Shown: positions 9,603 through 24,100, counted from the first letter of the stretch. The stretch is DNA of 64,000 bases from Hirundichthys speculiger (GCA_018398805.1 JAGFBZ010002567.1:124001-188000); one strand, 5' to 3'. Numbers and translations are program-made. Notes: a model not told the origin generated them from the letters alone.

Positions 9603-11922
9603 TTCTTTCAAGGACAAGAAAGAGACGGAAAGATTTGAAAAAAAAAATGGCACATACTCATCAGGTTCACATTTTCAAAACTGCCTTTTTATGGCTCTTG
9701 TTTTGTCTGTCTTTCTTATGGGATTGTCTAATACAAAACCTACAGTATTTCCTCCAAGCCACTGCTCTGTTTATGTCTAAAACAGCGTCATTCACGGGCT
9801 GGATGGGTTTCTATTTTTTGCACCCCTTAAATGTGTTCTGTTCACGGTGAGAGGTTCATTTGAAAGCCGAGGGTTTGATACAATAACAATACCTCTGCTT
9901 CAGTCATGAGCTTGTTGAAACGATAAATCATTGTGTTGTATCAAAAAAAAAACATTCCATGTAAGAAAAGCACTTGGATGGACTATTATACACAATATCC
10001 TATTCTGTCAAGTTTGTGACATATTGTGAAGTCTGTATGACAGAAGTTAGAGGATAAAAACATTCAAGGAGTTGATAGCCTTGTGAATCTCAGGTAGATC
10101 ATTATATAAAGGCTTGTATAGTAACTGAACAAATATAGCAAAATGACTTGATTAGGCAACATACTTTGCATAAACAATGCCCTAAATTTAGTCATTCTAA
10201 GAAAAATATGGGTCCATGGCTTATTAGAGTTTCATGCCTAATCACACACATGTTGCTGATCGTATCTGACTCACTATTTGGATCAGATCAAAACTTGAAA
10301 CACAGTCAAACCGTTAAAAAAAAACATTTTGATTTGATTAATTGTGGTTTCAGCTCACAAAGGCAAAGTACAATTTCGAATCAAGGCGATTGTTTTTTTG
10401 TTAAGTAGTGTTTGAGTATGTGCATGCATTCATGTTGTGCAGATCTTCACTGTCATAGCTTATTTGTACACTGGATATTTAAACCGATTCATTTACACAG
10501 AGCAGTTCTTGCCTGTACGCAGCAATGCATAAATGGGGAAAAACAAGTCACATAAGCATAGTACCATAACACTGAAAAGGCAAGCCGTTACCACTATAAT
10601 AGGCACAGATTTTTAAATGCTGTTCGTGGCAGATAACGATATAGTGTTGGCTAGTTGTTGTACATCTATTTTACACTTTCACAGCCTTTCAACTTGTTCC
10701 AGTTGCTGTCCCTGCAATAAAAACACAGGATGGTGAGAAAACACCTCCCAAACGGTGAGCTTAACCAAAACAGTTTCAGTTTGAAGAAAATATGAGCGTC
10801 TGTGCAGTTGTATATGCCAACATGCCTTTGAGTAAGACACGTAGCGGTGCTACATGTTGTAAAGCACAGTTTGCACCGAGTGGCCCCCAGCTGTAAGTTA
10901 ATCCTTTCTGCAGGAGCTATGCTTCAGCGCTGTGAGCAATGTAGTCTATAGTGTGTAGCTGATGTTAAAATCAAATTTAAAAAGAAAAAATCTCAGGGTA
11001 AAATATAAACATCACACTTAGGAAACGTAGTGTGTTATATCAGAAAGATCCTAAGTATCGATTTTGCGTTTTATTTTCTATTCTCTGTGTCTTCTTCAGT
11101 AGATTTACACTTATTTTGTAGACTTCTTGTTCAACATCCCTTACAGAAAAAAAAGAGCTATAACAGCCATCATGTTGGGATCTGTCACACTTACAGAGCA
11201 ATATTCTGATATTTTACAGTCCAAGTTTGGCCACTTATTCACGAGAACATGATTTGCCTTGACAAAGTAAAGCTAGAGATGTAAATCTGCATAGGTGTAT
11301 AAGATTTTTTTTTTCTTTCCTTCTTTTTTGTATAAAAATATATCTCTGCTGAGGTACTAAGAAGATGAAATAATAAGACAGGAATTGTGAGTGGCAATCA
11401 TTGCTGCAGAGCAGATGCTATCAATATCAGCTTTTTGTAGTGTGAAAACATGACTACGATGTGCTTATTTTCACCTCATCAATACACTGACTTCACCTTG
11501 AAATATTAAGACTTCAACACTGCCACTGCTCTACATATAGCTCCCCAGAGATGCCACGGCAGCTAAGGCAGTTTGTCAATGACTTCATGCTTTTTTTTTT
11601 TTTTTTTAAACTCACTACAATCTTGCATGGATGCATGGATGTTGGCAAAAAGAGCAAACTGTCCCTTTAGTTTGGGATGTTGCCTCTTGGCTGTTCCAGC
11701 ATCAAATCTGGTGATTTGGCAGATCTAAAAGAGTTAGAAGTATATTGTGCAACTTTTCCCGTCACCCTCTGAGCCTCCGCTGAAAACAGACAACTGCACA
11801 TGCTCATCCGCTCAGTGTGCTGGACGTTTTTCAGTTTTTAGCAGGAATCAGGTAGGGCAAGTCCGAGGGATTTCCTGACCAAAAAGCCTTACATCTACAG
11901 TTAATGTCTCGTCTGTGTCATT
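7887..11922 (-). other. ghr: ghr 3' untranslated and downstream region
   Basis: After the ghr stop codon (11923-11925), the minus strand runs into 4 kb of AT-rich DNA with no recognisable transposon and no open frame worth naming, consistent with a long 3' UTR. Candidate poly(A) signals (AATAAA on the minus strand) lie near 11,073 and 7,890. The sequence does not tell which is used. A 44-base C run interrupts the region at 9559. Confidence 0.45.
9559..9602. repeat. 44-base poly(C)/poly(G) tract
   Basis: An uninterrupted run of 44 C on the plus strand, within the probable 3' region of ghr, where the transcript would read as poly(G). Tract length in the assembly is unreliable for such runs. 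Confidence 0.9.
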
Positions 11923-12673
11923 TCACGGAGAAAAGTTCCCGAGCAGGTCTGGTGTAATGTACTCTACGGGCATTGGGGCTTTGAGGGGGAGCTGTGGCAG
12001 ACAGGGAGGGGGAGACTGGCGAGGAGGTGGGTTGAGGAGCAGACTGTGATGAGTGTCCAACTCCTGGACCACTGTGTAGTCTGCAACAGGGGCAAGGAAC
12101 TGGGACTGAGGAGAGTCAGGAAGGATGTAAGGTGACTGATTAGCATCTGTGGCGGCTGCAGGTTTGGTGTCCGCTGGCTGAGGGTGTATGGTTTGATACC
12201 CCTCCCCAGGCATGGGAGAGCCAGGGGGAGTGCTGATCTGCTGGGCATTGCTCTCAGTGGTGTAGCCACTTCCCTCTGCATCCACGACCAGCAGCTGAAA
12301 CTGAGGCTCTTTTGGCTTCAGATCCTCATTCTCTTCACTTTGTTTTCCCTTCTTTTGTGTTTCCTTCTCAGAGGCTGAGGTACTTTCTTGGGTTCTGAGT
12401 TGCTGGCCGGGGGACAGAACCACCCCCCCAGAGGGCATAACATTGCTGACCTGGGCGTAGAAGTCTGTGTTGACCCAAGTCTGTGGTGCTCCGTTTTGGG
12501 TTTGAATGAGGGGCCTTTCGGCCGTCTCTGAGGCTGGGACTCGCTCATCAACATCCGGGGAGGACTCTTCATCCTCAGGTTGACCAGGCAGTAGAGTGAC
12601 CATCAGCATTTGGTTGTCTCTTTCAGACAGATCGACGGCGTAACAGGTGGGCAGGCCTGAGTCATCAGGTTGG
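11923..12673 (-). CDS. ghr: ghr last coding exon: cytoplasmic signalling tail
   Basis: About 250 residues, poor in predicted structure and rich in Pro, Ser and Gln. It carries several candidate STAT/SH2 tyrosines: CYAVDLS, DFYAQVSN, GYTTES, YQTIHP, YILPDS, YTVVQE and YITPDLL. DFYAQVSNVMPSGGVVLSPG closely matches the mammalian STAT5-docking segment. The stop codon is 11925-11923. Confidence 0.94.
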
Positions 12674-15081
12674 CTGGAGGAGAGAACAAAAGGAAGAGTG
12701 GGGAGTTAAAAAATAAAAATAAAAATAAAATCATATTTGAAGCATCTAGCAACACAAAAACAGCATCTTACCTCATGGTGTTGGAGCACCCGGCATTCCT
12801 GTGGTGGCTGACAGATTGGGGCAGACTCAGGAGTCTCTGGGTGTCTGAGCCCTGACTTTCCTTCTCCCCGATATCTGCATCTTCCTCACCCACCTCAATG
12901 AACTCCACCCATGGCTCATCTTGGTAGAAATCGGACGAATAAGGTGGTAGGCCACCAATACCTCCACCATTCAGGATAAAGTTCAGCTCCTCCAGTTTCC
13001 CCTTCTGCATTTGCACAAAACATATGTAATAGTATAAACTATGGCCCACCAGGCGTGCCATCAAAATAGTAACAAAGCATTTAAGAATCAGAAATTAAAG
13101 CGGTACCTTTTCCTCTTTACATTTGTGTAAATTGAATGGCGTGTGAATTGTTAAATGTTTCAGCTGCAAACCCAAAACTCTGTTTCAGCTTTGTCTAATT
13201 AGAAAATGAAATAATTTTAGCACTATTTAAAGCCTTTACGACTTTTCCTGAGGTTAATGGGTTGCTTTTAAATGCATGCTGCATCATCAAAACCCACAAC
13301 ACATTGTTGAACTAAGACCCTCTTCAAATATCATTTTCCTCCAGTACAACCACTTCTTTTTTTTTTGCCATATTTTTATAGGCAGGGATTTTGAGATGAA
13401 CAGTGGATTTCTGTGGACTTGCATAGCTAACCCAAATAAAGACACATGGATACACTCAAAGTCTGTTTTTGATCAGAATTACAATAAAAAGGTTACAAAG
13501 ACAAGACGGTTGTATAATACTCTATACAATCACGTTATTGAACAACATTGCACAAAGGCATGTTTTGTCTGCTCTGACTATTATGTTAACAGTTTTGTTT
13601 ACTGGATTTTAGTGAGGAGGTAAAAAAAAAAAAAAAGTAAAACCATTAAAACAGGTTATGAAAGACAACTGATTAAAAAGACTGCCAAGTAGGACATTTT
13701 ATGACTGGAAAAGAAACCTTGAGCTCACTGGTGGATAAATATCACCAGACACGGCTCTGAATCAAATCATACGTACATGATAATTGTATGTTCAGCATCA
13801 TATGTCTGTATTTACCTAATGAAATTGTACTTCTGGGGTCTTATATGAATGTTCAGAGAGGAAAATAAAAGACAAGACTGAGAAAAAAAACACACAAAAA
13901 GGTACCTTTAACAACTCTGAATCGATGCCTTTGATTTTGGGTGCAGGGACAGGTGGCAGGAGAATCATCATTAATCTGCAATAACAGGAGCGTATGTTGC
14001 TGTTATCTTTCCTGTAGTTTCCCACAAGAGTATAGTCACACACCACCACACACTTCCAACTTTTGTTACTGTGATTAGTGAGAAGAAGACAGTTTGCCAA
14101 ACTGCATAAATTTAAAGATGACATTTCTTTCAGACATTAGGTAAGACCACTTTTTTACAATCCCACCATGTAAACAGGACTGACCATAAATTTGGACACC
14201 ATTCTTGGTCAGTAACTTTTGCAAAATGCACAGCCTTTAAATGTTTTTTTTTTTTTTTTTAATCCTTCAGAGTCTCAGTTTTTGTTTGATGGATTTGCCT
14301 TTGAGATTCTCAGATCATTTTATTGTACTGCTTTTTGTTTTTAATTAAATCCATTCTTTCTTCCAAACGGGAAATGTCTCAAATTCTGTTGGCTTCGAAA
14401 AGTGCCGAACATAACTGATCCACTTTCTTTCTTACCAGCTGAAGGACTATGCTGCACAGCACCAGTCAAAGTTTCAGCTCACCTCATCTTTCAAACTGAA
14501 TGGGTTTGTTTGTCCAAATTTCTGAATGATACTTAATCATTTCTCATTGCAGCCAAACAGCTGTATAAACTATTATAATTTATTTCATGAAAAGTCTGCA
14601 GCATTTTATTTAATATCTCTTTTTTTTTTTTTTTTTTTTTTGGTGAGAACAGAAATAAAAAGGTTTTCTTTTAATGGCCTTTTCCATGCAGGTAATAGTT
14701 GGTGTTTCTGTGCAGTAGTACAGCACACTACTGCTTGAGAGTCTGCAAAATCTCCCTGAGGGCATTATACAACACACACAGGGTCTAAATTTCCCTTTCT
14801 TGCAATATCACAGAGTTTTCTGGTAACTCTTTCTTCGTCGAACACATCTTAACTTGACCTCCAGCATTATTATTATGTGCTTTTTCTTCATTTCTGAGAA
14901 GAGGCTATACTTGAATACACTTTACCATTGTCTTACAGCCTTCTTAATGATTTGTGAGCGTTTATTACTTGGATTTTTGGAGTGCAAGGAGAGACCACGG
15001 CCTCTGACTGATCGAACAAGACTGGAGGAGAGACAGTAATCATAAAGCTCTGAAGTCTTAGCAGTAGAAATTTACAACCTC

Positions 15082-15118
<37 letters not shown>

Positions 15119-18100
15119 CTCTTTTTGGAATTGGGACTGTAAAAGCTTGAGGTCCTAGGGGTGCCCAGACTTTTGCACGGTTCCCTTGTCCTTGCTTCGC
15201 TATAAAATTTGTCAAAATAAATGTTTTACACTAATCTCCTGCCGAGTGCTAAACAGAGTTACATCTTATCAAGGAGCACCTTATACCTTTATACCAAACA
15301 TTTTGACAAAGGGCGCTCAAACTTTTGCATGTCCTTTGCCTGCTGAAGAAGCAAACATCCGTCTGTTGCATATTCTGTATTTTCCAGGACAACGATGAGT
15401 TCCAGACATGAATAGCACAGTAAGTGGACTGTTCCTACCTCTGCTGCTGAGAGACGACTATCAGCATTATGAGTACGAAGATTCCCACGATCCCAAAAAT
15501 AAGAACCAGAGTGAGCGGGACAGTGGGCCCTAAAAATAAGCAAAACATCAAACATCAAGATCAAAACTAAGTATGCACATTCTCAAACTGCCAATCACAC
15601 GTCACTGCATCTTACAAAGGAGACATCTCGTGCCCCAACAACATCTCACCTTTGTTAGGAATCTCTGTCACTTGAATGAAGATGGAGTCGCTGAACTCGC
15701 CGAACTTGGTGAAGGCTTGCATCCTGCAGCGGATGTGCACCTCGTACTCTTTTCCTATTTGCAGACCGTAGATTGTCTGCTGAGTGTGCCGCTGCATCTC
15801 CATCTGAAAATGGCAGATAAAATAAACGAGTAATAAAATAAATAAGGACCATAATGTGGGTGAATGAACTGATCAGACAATAAATGCAGCTACCCTGACG
15901 GACGCGACCATAAAGCAAAAGCGAAGACGACTGAAGGTAAACAAGGTGTGAAGGAGTCCATGTTTATTTTTAGTTAACCATGCCCTTTTAAACTGTCCAA
16001 CTGTTGAGGCCTTTCAAACACATATCATAAAAGACATGCTATTATAATAGAGGGACCTATAACAGTTTACGAGGCTGCGCTGTTTGAAGCTGTCTGGCCA
16101 GGCTGTAATGAATATGACTGTCCGAGGTCCAGTGGCCTCTAACCTACTGATCCCTCCCTTCACTTCCTTCAGAGCGCCTCCTTTTGCTCCGAGGGCTTTG
16201 CTCTGGCTTCCACAACCAGCAAGGCTATGCTGCATTTCAGCCACAAGAGTTTTCGGGGGGAGGGGAAGGGAAATATGATACTTTGCCTTCACGACCTGCC
16301 GACAATTTACTTTTAAGAATGTGTACGAGTGCCTGAGTAAACTTACACAAGCACAAGGATCCATTTTAAGCAGTTTAAAACGTGTGTGCATCTCTTAAAG
16401 AGTTCTCAGAGTACTCACTGCTTCCCAGTTTGTGGCGTTTCTCTCTCTGTACTGGATTTCATACTCAATGCGCATCCAGCCTCCCTCGACATCTGCGGAG
16501 GGTGGGGGCTCCCAGCTGGCCATGACATCGTAGCTTAGCCCAGAGGGACTCACATTTAGCAGGGTCCAGTTCAGAGACACTGGTGGGTCAGGACGCACTG
16601 TGAGGAAAAAGGCAAAAGTTCAGATGAGAACAGAATGAAAACACTCAGCTATTTAAATCCTTTGACTTGGTGAAGTAGGCCATAGTATTGACTGCTTTAC
16701 AACCAACGAAGTGAATCAAAAATACAGGCATATTCATTCCAACAAAGGTTAAGAAACAATTGAATCAAATTAAGAAAACATTTGAGTGAAATAACCATTT
16801 TCTTAAGATTTTAAATATAGTCCCAAAAGTCGAAAGAAAGGAAACCCCACAAGTTTCAAAAAGCTAAAAATGTGAAATGTAAATGACTCTGGGAGATGTT
16901 TTATGATGGAATTGATGGAATAATAAATTAGCAAAACTGAAGAAGTGGAAAGTTTTGGGATTGCAAAAACAGGAGCAATAAATTCAGTAACAAGTAATAT
17001 ATTACAAAGAAATACTTGCTGGTTGCAAAGGACACTCATTCCTGGTGGCAGGAGTGGTAATACAAAAGTATTTTGGATATTAGGTCTAATCATCTGAGGA
17101 TCATTCATTAATTACAGCAGATTTCAGCAGCAAGTACACTGTTATATTTTCCTGTGAACATCATAAACATACGGCCACGTCCTGCACAAACAGTACTCAA
17201 AGGAACATGTCCACCATTACTCTTGCCAAACAGAGTAGAGGCAGTACTCTTACCTCCGCAGATGTTTTGAATAATATAACTAATATTTATAAAGGATGAA
17301 TAGCACATTTTCAAGCTTGTCTAAGTTCTACAAGGTGATTTATGATGCATTTCTCATCCAGCCATTCATACAATACTTTTCAATATGCAGTATATGCACT
17401 TTTTATACAGTATCTCTTTTGTTTCTACATTCATAACCCCATGAACATAAGGACCAGACATTGAAGCCCTGTTGGGCTTCAATGTCTGGTCCTTCTCTTC
17501 ACCTCATCAATTTTTTAATGTGTGTACAATAGATTTCAGACTAATCAAAGCTTGATATGGTAGAGAAAAAAGGTACAACCTGAGAGAATAAAAATGAAAA
17601 ATAAACAAATAATCGAAAGTGATAAAACAGAATTAACTGATTATTACAAAACAGAACACTTTGCGGAGCAGAATTATCCTTTTGTTTCAAGGTAATATGG
17701 CTTGTTGTGCTGTAATTGGACCAACAGCCCCTGTGACTGGCTCTGGATCGGCCTGGAAGGGTTCGAGTTCTGCTGAGCTCAGCCATTGATTTAGATTTAT
17801 TTTGTTTTTAGTTTTGTTTGTGACAACTGAAACGAGGGTGGGTGGACCAATTAGATTAGGATGAGGATAAGATTAGCATCTTTTAAATGTTCACTCTCAT
17901 CATACTTATGGCTAGCTTATAGCTATTTTGTGGTAACTAAGGTTAGGCGGGACATATTCCAACCAACTGCCAAGTTTGCACGTTCCATCCATTTGCCCAT
18001 TTTTGGATTCACTGGAGTTTGAGTTGACTCCTGCCAGCGTGGCTTTATCCAGAGCCCTACAAATTGGGCTTTAAACCTATTCTTCAGAAAGCCTGTGGGT

Positions 18101-21100
18101 GATGTCATAGAGGCTTTATCCAATTATTTTTATACAATCTATGGTACTTACAAATTTTCTTTTCAAGTTAGCTGATGTGCTGATTTCGTACATTCCTCCT
18201 GAGGAATGTGCGAATGTGGGGAACTGAGTTCTCAGTTTATTAGTTATCAGTTTATTAGTTCATTTATCAGCAGTTTATTTGGTGACCCCAGTTTTTCACC
18301 AGTTTATCTGGTGAAAAGAAAGCATATGTAAAGTTATGACTGTGTAAACACACAGATTTTAGTCGTAAAGCTACAGAGTTCGACTGGCAAAAGGTAGTCT
18401 GTTCTTTTTTTTTTCCTGGGCATACAAACCTATTTTCCTGATGTGCACCGGTGCAGGCAAAATATATGTGCTTTATGTAGATGCATGGATGTCGACATCA
18501 ACATTAACACAGATCCTGTGATGAAAATATAGGGCCCTTGAAGAATTGTTTTTGGATCAGTCATTATGCTCTTTGGCAGAATTTGCTTGTGTGCTTAGTA
18601 TTTTTGAAATCCACACCACAAATATAAAAGTGATTAATTTTAATACTTTTTATAATTCTCCTGCTGGGCTCATACATCTGCCATCTTTCTTGTTAGGAAA
18701 TTCTTGGAGCATTGTAAAATCTTGAAATGATTAGAGAACACATATCAACAGGTTCTAGATGCCAGAACTTTAAATATGAAACTGCCTAAAAAGGCCCTGA
18801 AATTTGGCTCATGAATTGGAAACTAATTTTATGGCTTTTAAGATCTGATGGATGTAGAAATATACCTATTTTTTCCAAGGGGCTACATCCGGCTTCTTAA
18901 ATGGACTTGATACCTGATGTATGGAAAGGCTCAGGCTCTTCACTGACCACGAGGGGTGGACTCCAAAAATGAGTCAAGCTCCACTGACCCCCAAGGTTAA
19001 AGTATCCAACTTTTCCACAAAATAAAACATTTATAACCTGGTTCAAAAAACAGATATGGTCTCCATAACTAAATTTCACATCCATGACAACTGTAAGAGG
19101 GATCAAATTTAGATATACCTTTCATGTTTTTTTTAAGGTGAGCATGTTTCACCTGAATAGCGTGTTTCAGGCTTTGTTGTTCCACCTATTTAGGCAGAGC
19201 CTTTATACCATCTATAGTTTTTCCTGTGAGAAATTCATTTTTTTCATCCATTTATGTTTTAAATGTCAGGTTTATGTAACTGTTTATATCCTCGTTATTA
19301 AAAGTCACTGTTTCAATGTTTGCTTGTCAAAATGTGTAGAAGTCTTCAGTTGTAACCGGATCCACTTGTTCTATGACCAAACTGCGTTGTGTAGATACAT
19401 GTGTTACTAACCAATATTCTCCACAGTGAAACAGTCATCTTCATTGAAATAGGTGACATTGTTTTGGCTGCGAAGCTGCACACAGTAGGGGATCCAGACA
19501 GATGTGTGGTTTACATCAAAGAAGCATTCCCTATTTACATGGATATACTCAGGGCACTCCTTCCATTCACTCATTGGAGACCTGAATGAGTGAAGTAAAT
19601 ACAGAAAGAAAAAGAGAAACAATTATTGTGAAGTGAAAGGTCATCAGTAGTAATACCATACTGCTGAGTTTACTCTCACCCTTTCTTCAGGTAGAAGAGT
19701 CTGAGTGCTCCAGGGTAAGACAAGTTGTGGAAGGTGCCCGGACTCCACCAGCAGCGGAAAGTCTCCTGGTCCCTTGATATGCACTCTGTGACATGAGGTT
19801 CAAGACGGGCTAAAAAACAGAGAAATGAAAGTAGAAATCGACTGAAGGAATACCTCAGACTGTGTTCAGCTAATCGCTAACCTTTGTTGACCTTTGTTGT
19901 CCATTCTCTCCAGTACGGCTTTATATTGTTTAGTCACATAATCCACCCACTTCATGACAAATACAAACAAGCTTGCTGCCATTCAGCAGGTGAGGAAACA
20001 TGTAACAGTGCAAAAAAATTACACAGACACGGTAGCTGAAGAATACAAAGACTGTAGATAAAATGTTCTTGCTGTGAGCTGGGGACATTATGTGTAATCT
20101 TGGGTAATTCACAAAAATTCACAATGCTTCTGTGATGTCCCAGACTACTACCTGATTTATGTTCTCTTTTTATTCTCCAATTTCATCCACATCCTGCTTA
20201 TTTTCTCAATTGTCCTCCTCTTTTCTCTTTTTTACATTAGATCCACCTCCTCCTGCTGCACGCCCCCTGATTGCTTGTCTGCTTCAGATGCACTTTTAAC
20301 CCCACACCTGGGACTGATTACTTCTGCTTAGCACATAAACTCCACTTGCCAACAACAGTGAAACTTTAATTTCTCACAAAAAGATTAAACTCATGACAAG
20401 GAAAAGTCGGTTGATTTTGTTTGGAGAATGAACTAAAAGTCGAGTCTTAGCATTAATTTCAGGCTTCTTCAGACTCACTTCAACACAGAGATTCTTCCTG
20501 CCCACAGCTGTAAACATCTGTAATTACACTTTGAAGAAACTTAAATAGTGACAGTTACTGCAACATATAATCATTTACATAATAATATAATTTCCCTTCA
20601 GGATTAATAAAGTACTGAATTGAATTGAATTGAATGGAATTGGATTGAATTGAAATGAGGCTACCCCAGTACTGTGAAAATTGTGCTATTTTATCTGCTA
20701 GGTGGCGCCGGTCGGAACGCGTTGCATTTGGGAGACACAACTTCTTCCGGTAAAGAAAGCAACAAGCCAAAACAAGTGATATAGATCATTTTATGACATT
20801 TTCTGGCTTCAAACAATCATGCTGTACTCCTGCAATGCTGCAGAGTGTAAATCACATAGGTTCAAAGCAAAAAAGCTCAGATCTATCCCTTCGTGGGTGA
20901 TGCAACGTGGGTAAAGTGGCCGAAAGATCTCTCTGCGCAGAGAGGATGGAAGGCACTGATATGGAAGGACAAAACAGGGAAATATGTCAACATGGTGAAC
21001 CTCACAAGGAATTCCAGGCTATGTTCCCATGATTTCAAGAAGGAAAAGATCAGCACTGACGTTTAGGCGAGTGGTGATTCTGTCTACTTTTCCTGTAATA

Positions 21101-24100
21101 ACTGGGGGAAGCCACTCGTGCAGAGAAACCGGAAAGGCACATGTCTGGAAAGCCGAGCGGGTGCTGCCCTCTTACACATCATGTTCCACGGTTCTGGGGT
21201 AGCTTGAATTGAACTGAATTGAATTGAACTGAATTTGGCAGTAACTTGGGTAAGCAGCCAAAGAGGAAAGGCTGCAATCGTCATTTTTGGTAAGAACACA
21301 ATGGCAGTTTTGCATTGGGTTAGGTTAGGTTAGGTTTGGGGTTGATGAGGGTTAACCCTAACCTAACCCCTTAACCTCTGCCGCATACTGTGCACATAAG
21401 AACACTGTGTATGTAGAGCACTGTGTATGCCATTTGGAGCATAGCTCCAATGCTACATTGTCTTGGCCATGGAGCACTCCAGAGATTTTTCCATATGTAT
21501 TTCTTCTTGTATTCTCTTGTATTTTAGCCCTGCCTGGTATACAGCTTTTGCCTTCTACTATACTCCTCTAATCTGACTTTCTGTGTGTTAGTTGCCTTTG
21601 TTTAGACTATCTTCTTCTGTAAGAAAACACCAACCTCGGATTTTACTCCTTAAAGGTAGGGTGGGAGATCTTTTTTTTGCAGCATTTTTTACAATATTGC
21701 CTGAAAACCTTTTCACATTCCCATTGCACCCACTGAAATAGAATGTTTGCAAAAAAAAAAAAACCGAAACGTTTTGGTCCGGTCTAGAGGGTGTAATGAG
21801 AAGAAAACTCTGACCAATCAATGTACTGATCATCTTTACATTTATTGGCTGCCTAATACGTCCATCAAATATCAATGCACTCCCACCCACCCACCCATTG
21901 TGTGAATCGTGTGAAGGCGTGGTTTCGAGGGGTGAGCTGAAGAGGAGGAGGCGGAGCCTTTGGGAGGCGGGAGGGAGTGTATATTTTCAAAATCTCACTT
22001 GAGTTGGATTGCTGGAACCGTTTTTTCAAACATCTCCCACCCTACCTTTAACTCTTGGAGCAAAATATGGTGTCTTATATGGTTAGGTGGTGTCCCTTTA
22101 AGTCCCATGTTTATGTTAACTATATTATTCTGCATAAAACTTTTTTTGAATTTCATCAACCCCTGCAAAGTACCCTGTAAATCAATCAATCCTATGCTCA
22201 ATTCAGAAAAATCCTGCGGTCTTTATGTCAACTATTACAGGGATTATAGACTTTGTGCATCTCTGTCAGTGTGGGGGTGTGGAATTTACGATGGTGGTAT
22301 CCTTTCATTATGTCAGTCAGCCATCATGATGGTCGATTGTCCATCGGTCTAATCCTAGTGTATTGTGCATTTGAATCCTTGGTCTCATTGAGCTTTTTCT
22401 TGCAGTGATATTGTAACTCAAGTGCTTCATTATTCCAAACTATCAAATGTTAGACCTTCCTTTTGACATATGAATACATGCAGTTTGCAAAGGCATTTTT
22501 GTTGCATATTTTCACTGTGAATGCCACGAAAGGTATCATTTAGGCAGCAGGTGTAATGCTCTCTGCTGACAGGAGATAAGGCTAGCCTGCAGGCTACATA
22601 GACTCAAACTTATTGTGTATTTTGCATGTGAACACAAACCCATGGGGTGCAATAAAATTAATTTAGCAGTTTTTCCACTTAGACCTTGAGGTCCAGATGC
22701 AGCCCTTTCCACCTCTCCCTTGGCATCCCGTCCACACACCCCCTCCACTCCTGTAATAGACTTGTTTCTCATCCAGCATAGAGTTCCAGAGTTTGGTGCA
22801 ACCATAAATAATCAACTGACGGTATCATTGATTTCTGCCCTAGCAACTCTCCCCTCGCTCTTTCTTCTCACTGCTGACGGCATCATAAATCACACGGGAA
22901 CCCAGGACTTAAACATAAAATTAAATACAGATTATAGCCGACGACCATTTCCAAATTGTTTTCAAATATATCCACATTAAACTAAATTGATCTTCTCATA
23001 AATTCACCAAAGGCTGCTAAATCTCACTTAAAAGAACTTCATTGTTCACTGCCAGCATGCGGACACTGGGGTCCGCACATAGAGACACACCTGCTTGATA
23101 TGCATCCACAGCAGACACACTCCTATCCACAGCTACCAGAACAAGAGACTCTTACCAACAAACCCAATCCTGGCAGGTCACACTGAACGCATGATATATT
23201 CACAATGAACATACACCATCACTTTGATTACTTTTCTTACTTTCAGTTTGAGGCCAGTGTAGCGTCAGAGTTTATGCATTCCAGCACAGTTTAGCTTTCC
23301 CACCTTCCCTCCCCTCATCTTTGACACACAGTTGTGGTTCCCTGAGGTTTGCTTTCTTAACTCAGCCTCCCTCCCCCATCCGACAAATTCCATCTGCCAC
23401 CATCAAAGAGCTTTCCGCAGGTACTTAAAGCAAAGAAGGGTTTAGAGCTGCAGCTTGACAGGTCACAAGGAATAAAAAGTTAAGCATTCAGCAAATAGTT
23501 TTGGGTTTAATTTCTTGATGAGTCTCTTGATTAAAAAAAAAATGTTAAATGTATTACAAACATTAAAATAATAAGGGAATACAGTGATCCCTTATCCGCA
23601 AACATCAAAATCCGCTAACGGGAGCCGGAACCCCCCGAGCCTAAATAATGTGTTTAAAATATGCTTAAAAACCCCAAAAAAGTAGCGAGGCACTGCAGCG
23701 AAACAAGACAAAGGCTCAACTGTGGTCTTTCTGCTACCTTCACAGCCTCTGGTCTCTGAACCGTAGTAAAGAAACCGCTGGTATTGTGTTATTTTTGGAT
23801 CATAATTAGCGGCTAATATGCTAACAACAACAAAAGAAAAAGTCAGGTTTTCTCTACATGGAACGAGGGACTTTATTTTGACACTGCAGGAACTTGTAAC
23901 ATCACACAGGTTGTATTGTTGGGCTCCTGTCGGTTAACAAAGAATGTAAATCTATACACGCTGGGCTGCTGTTCATGCTCACTCCACTTTTCATCTAACA
24001 CGTTTTCGTTCTGCCATCCCACGACCAGTGTTGCCAGATTTGGTTGAGCAATTTCCGCCCAATCGTGTTCCAAAACCCGCCCACTTCAGGAAAAACCCGC

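Noticed and set aside
9478..9780. 100-codon frame with a poly-proline run
   Set aside because: The proline run is simply the 44-base C tract; flanks are non-coding.
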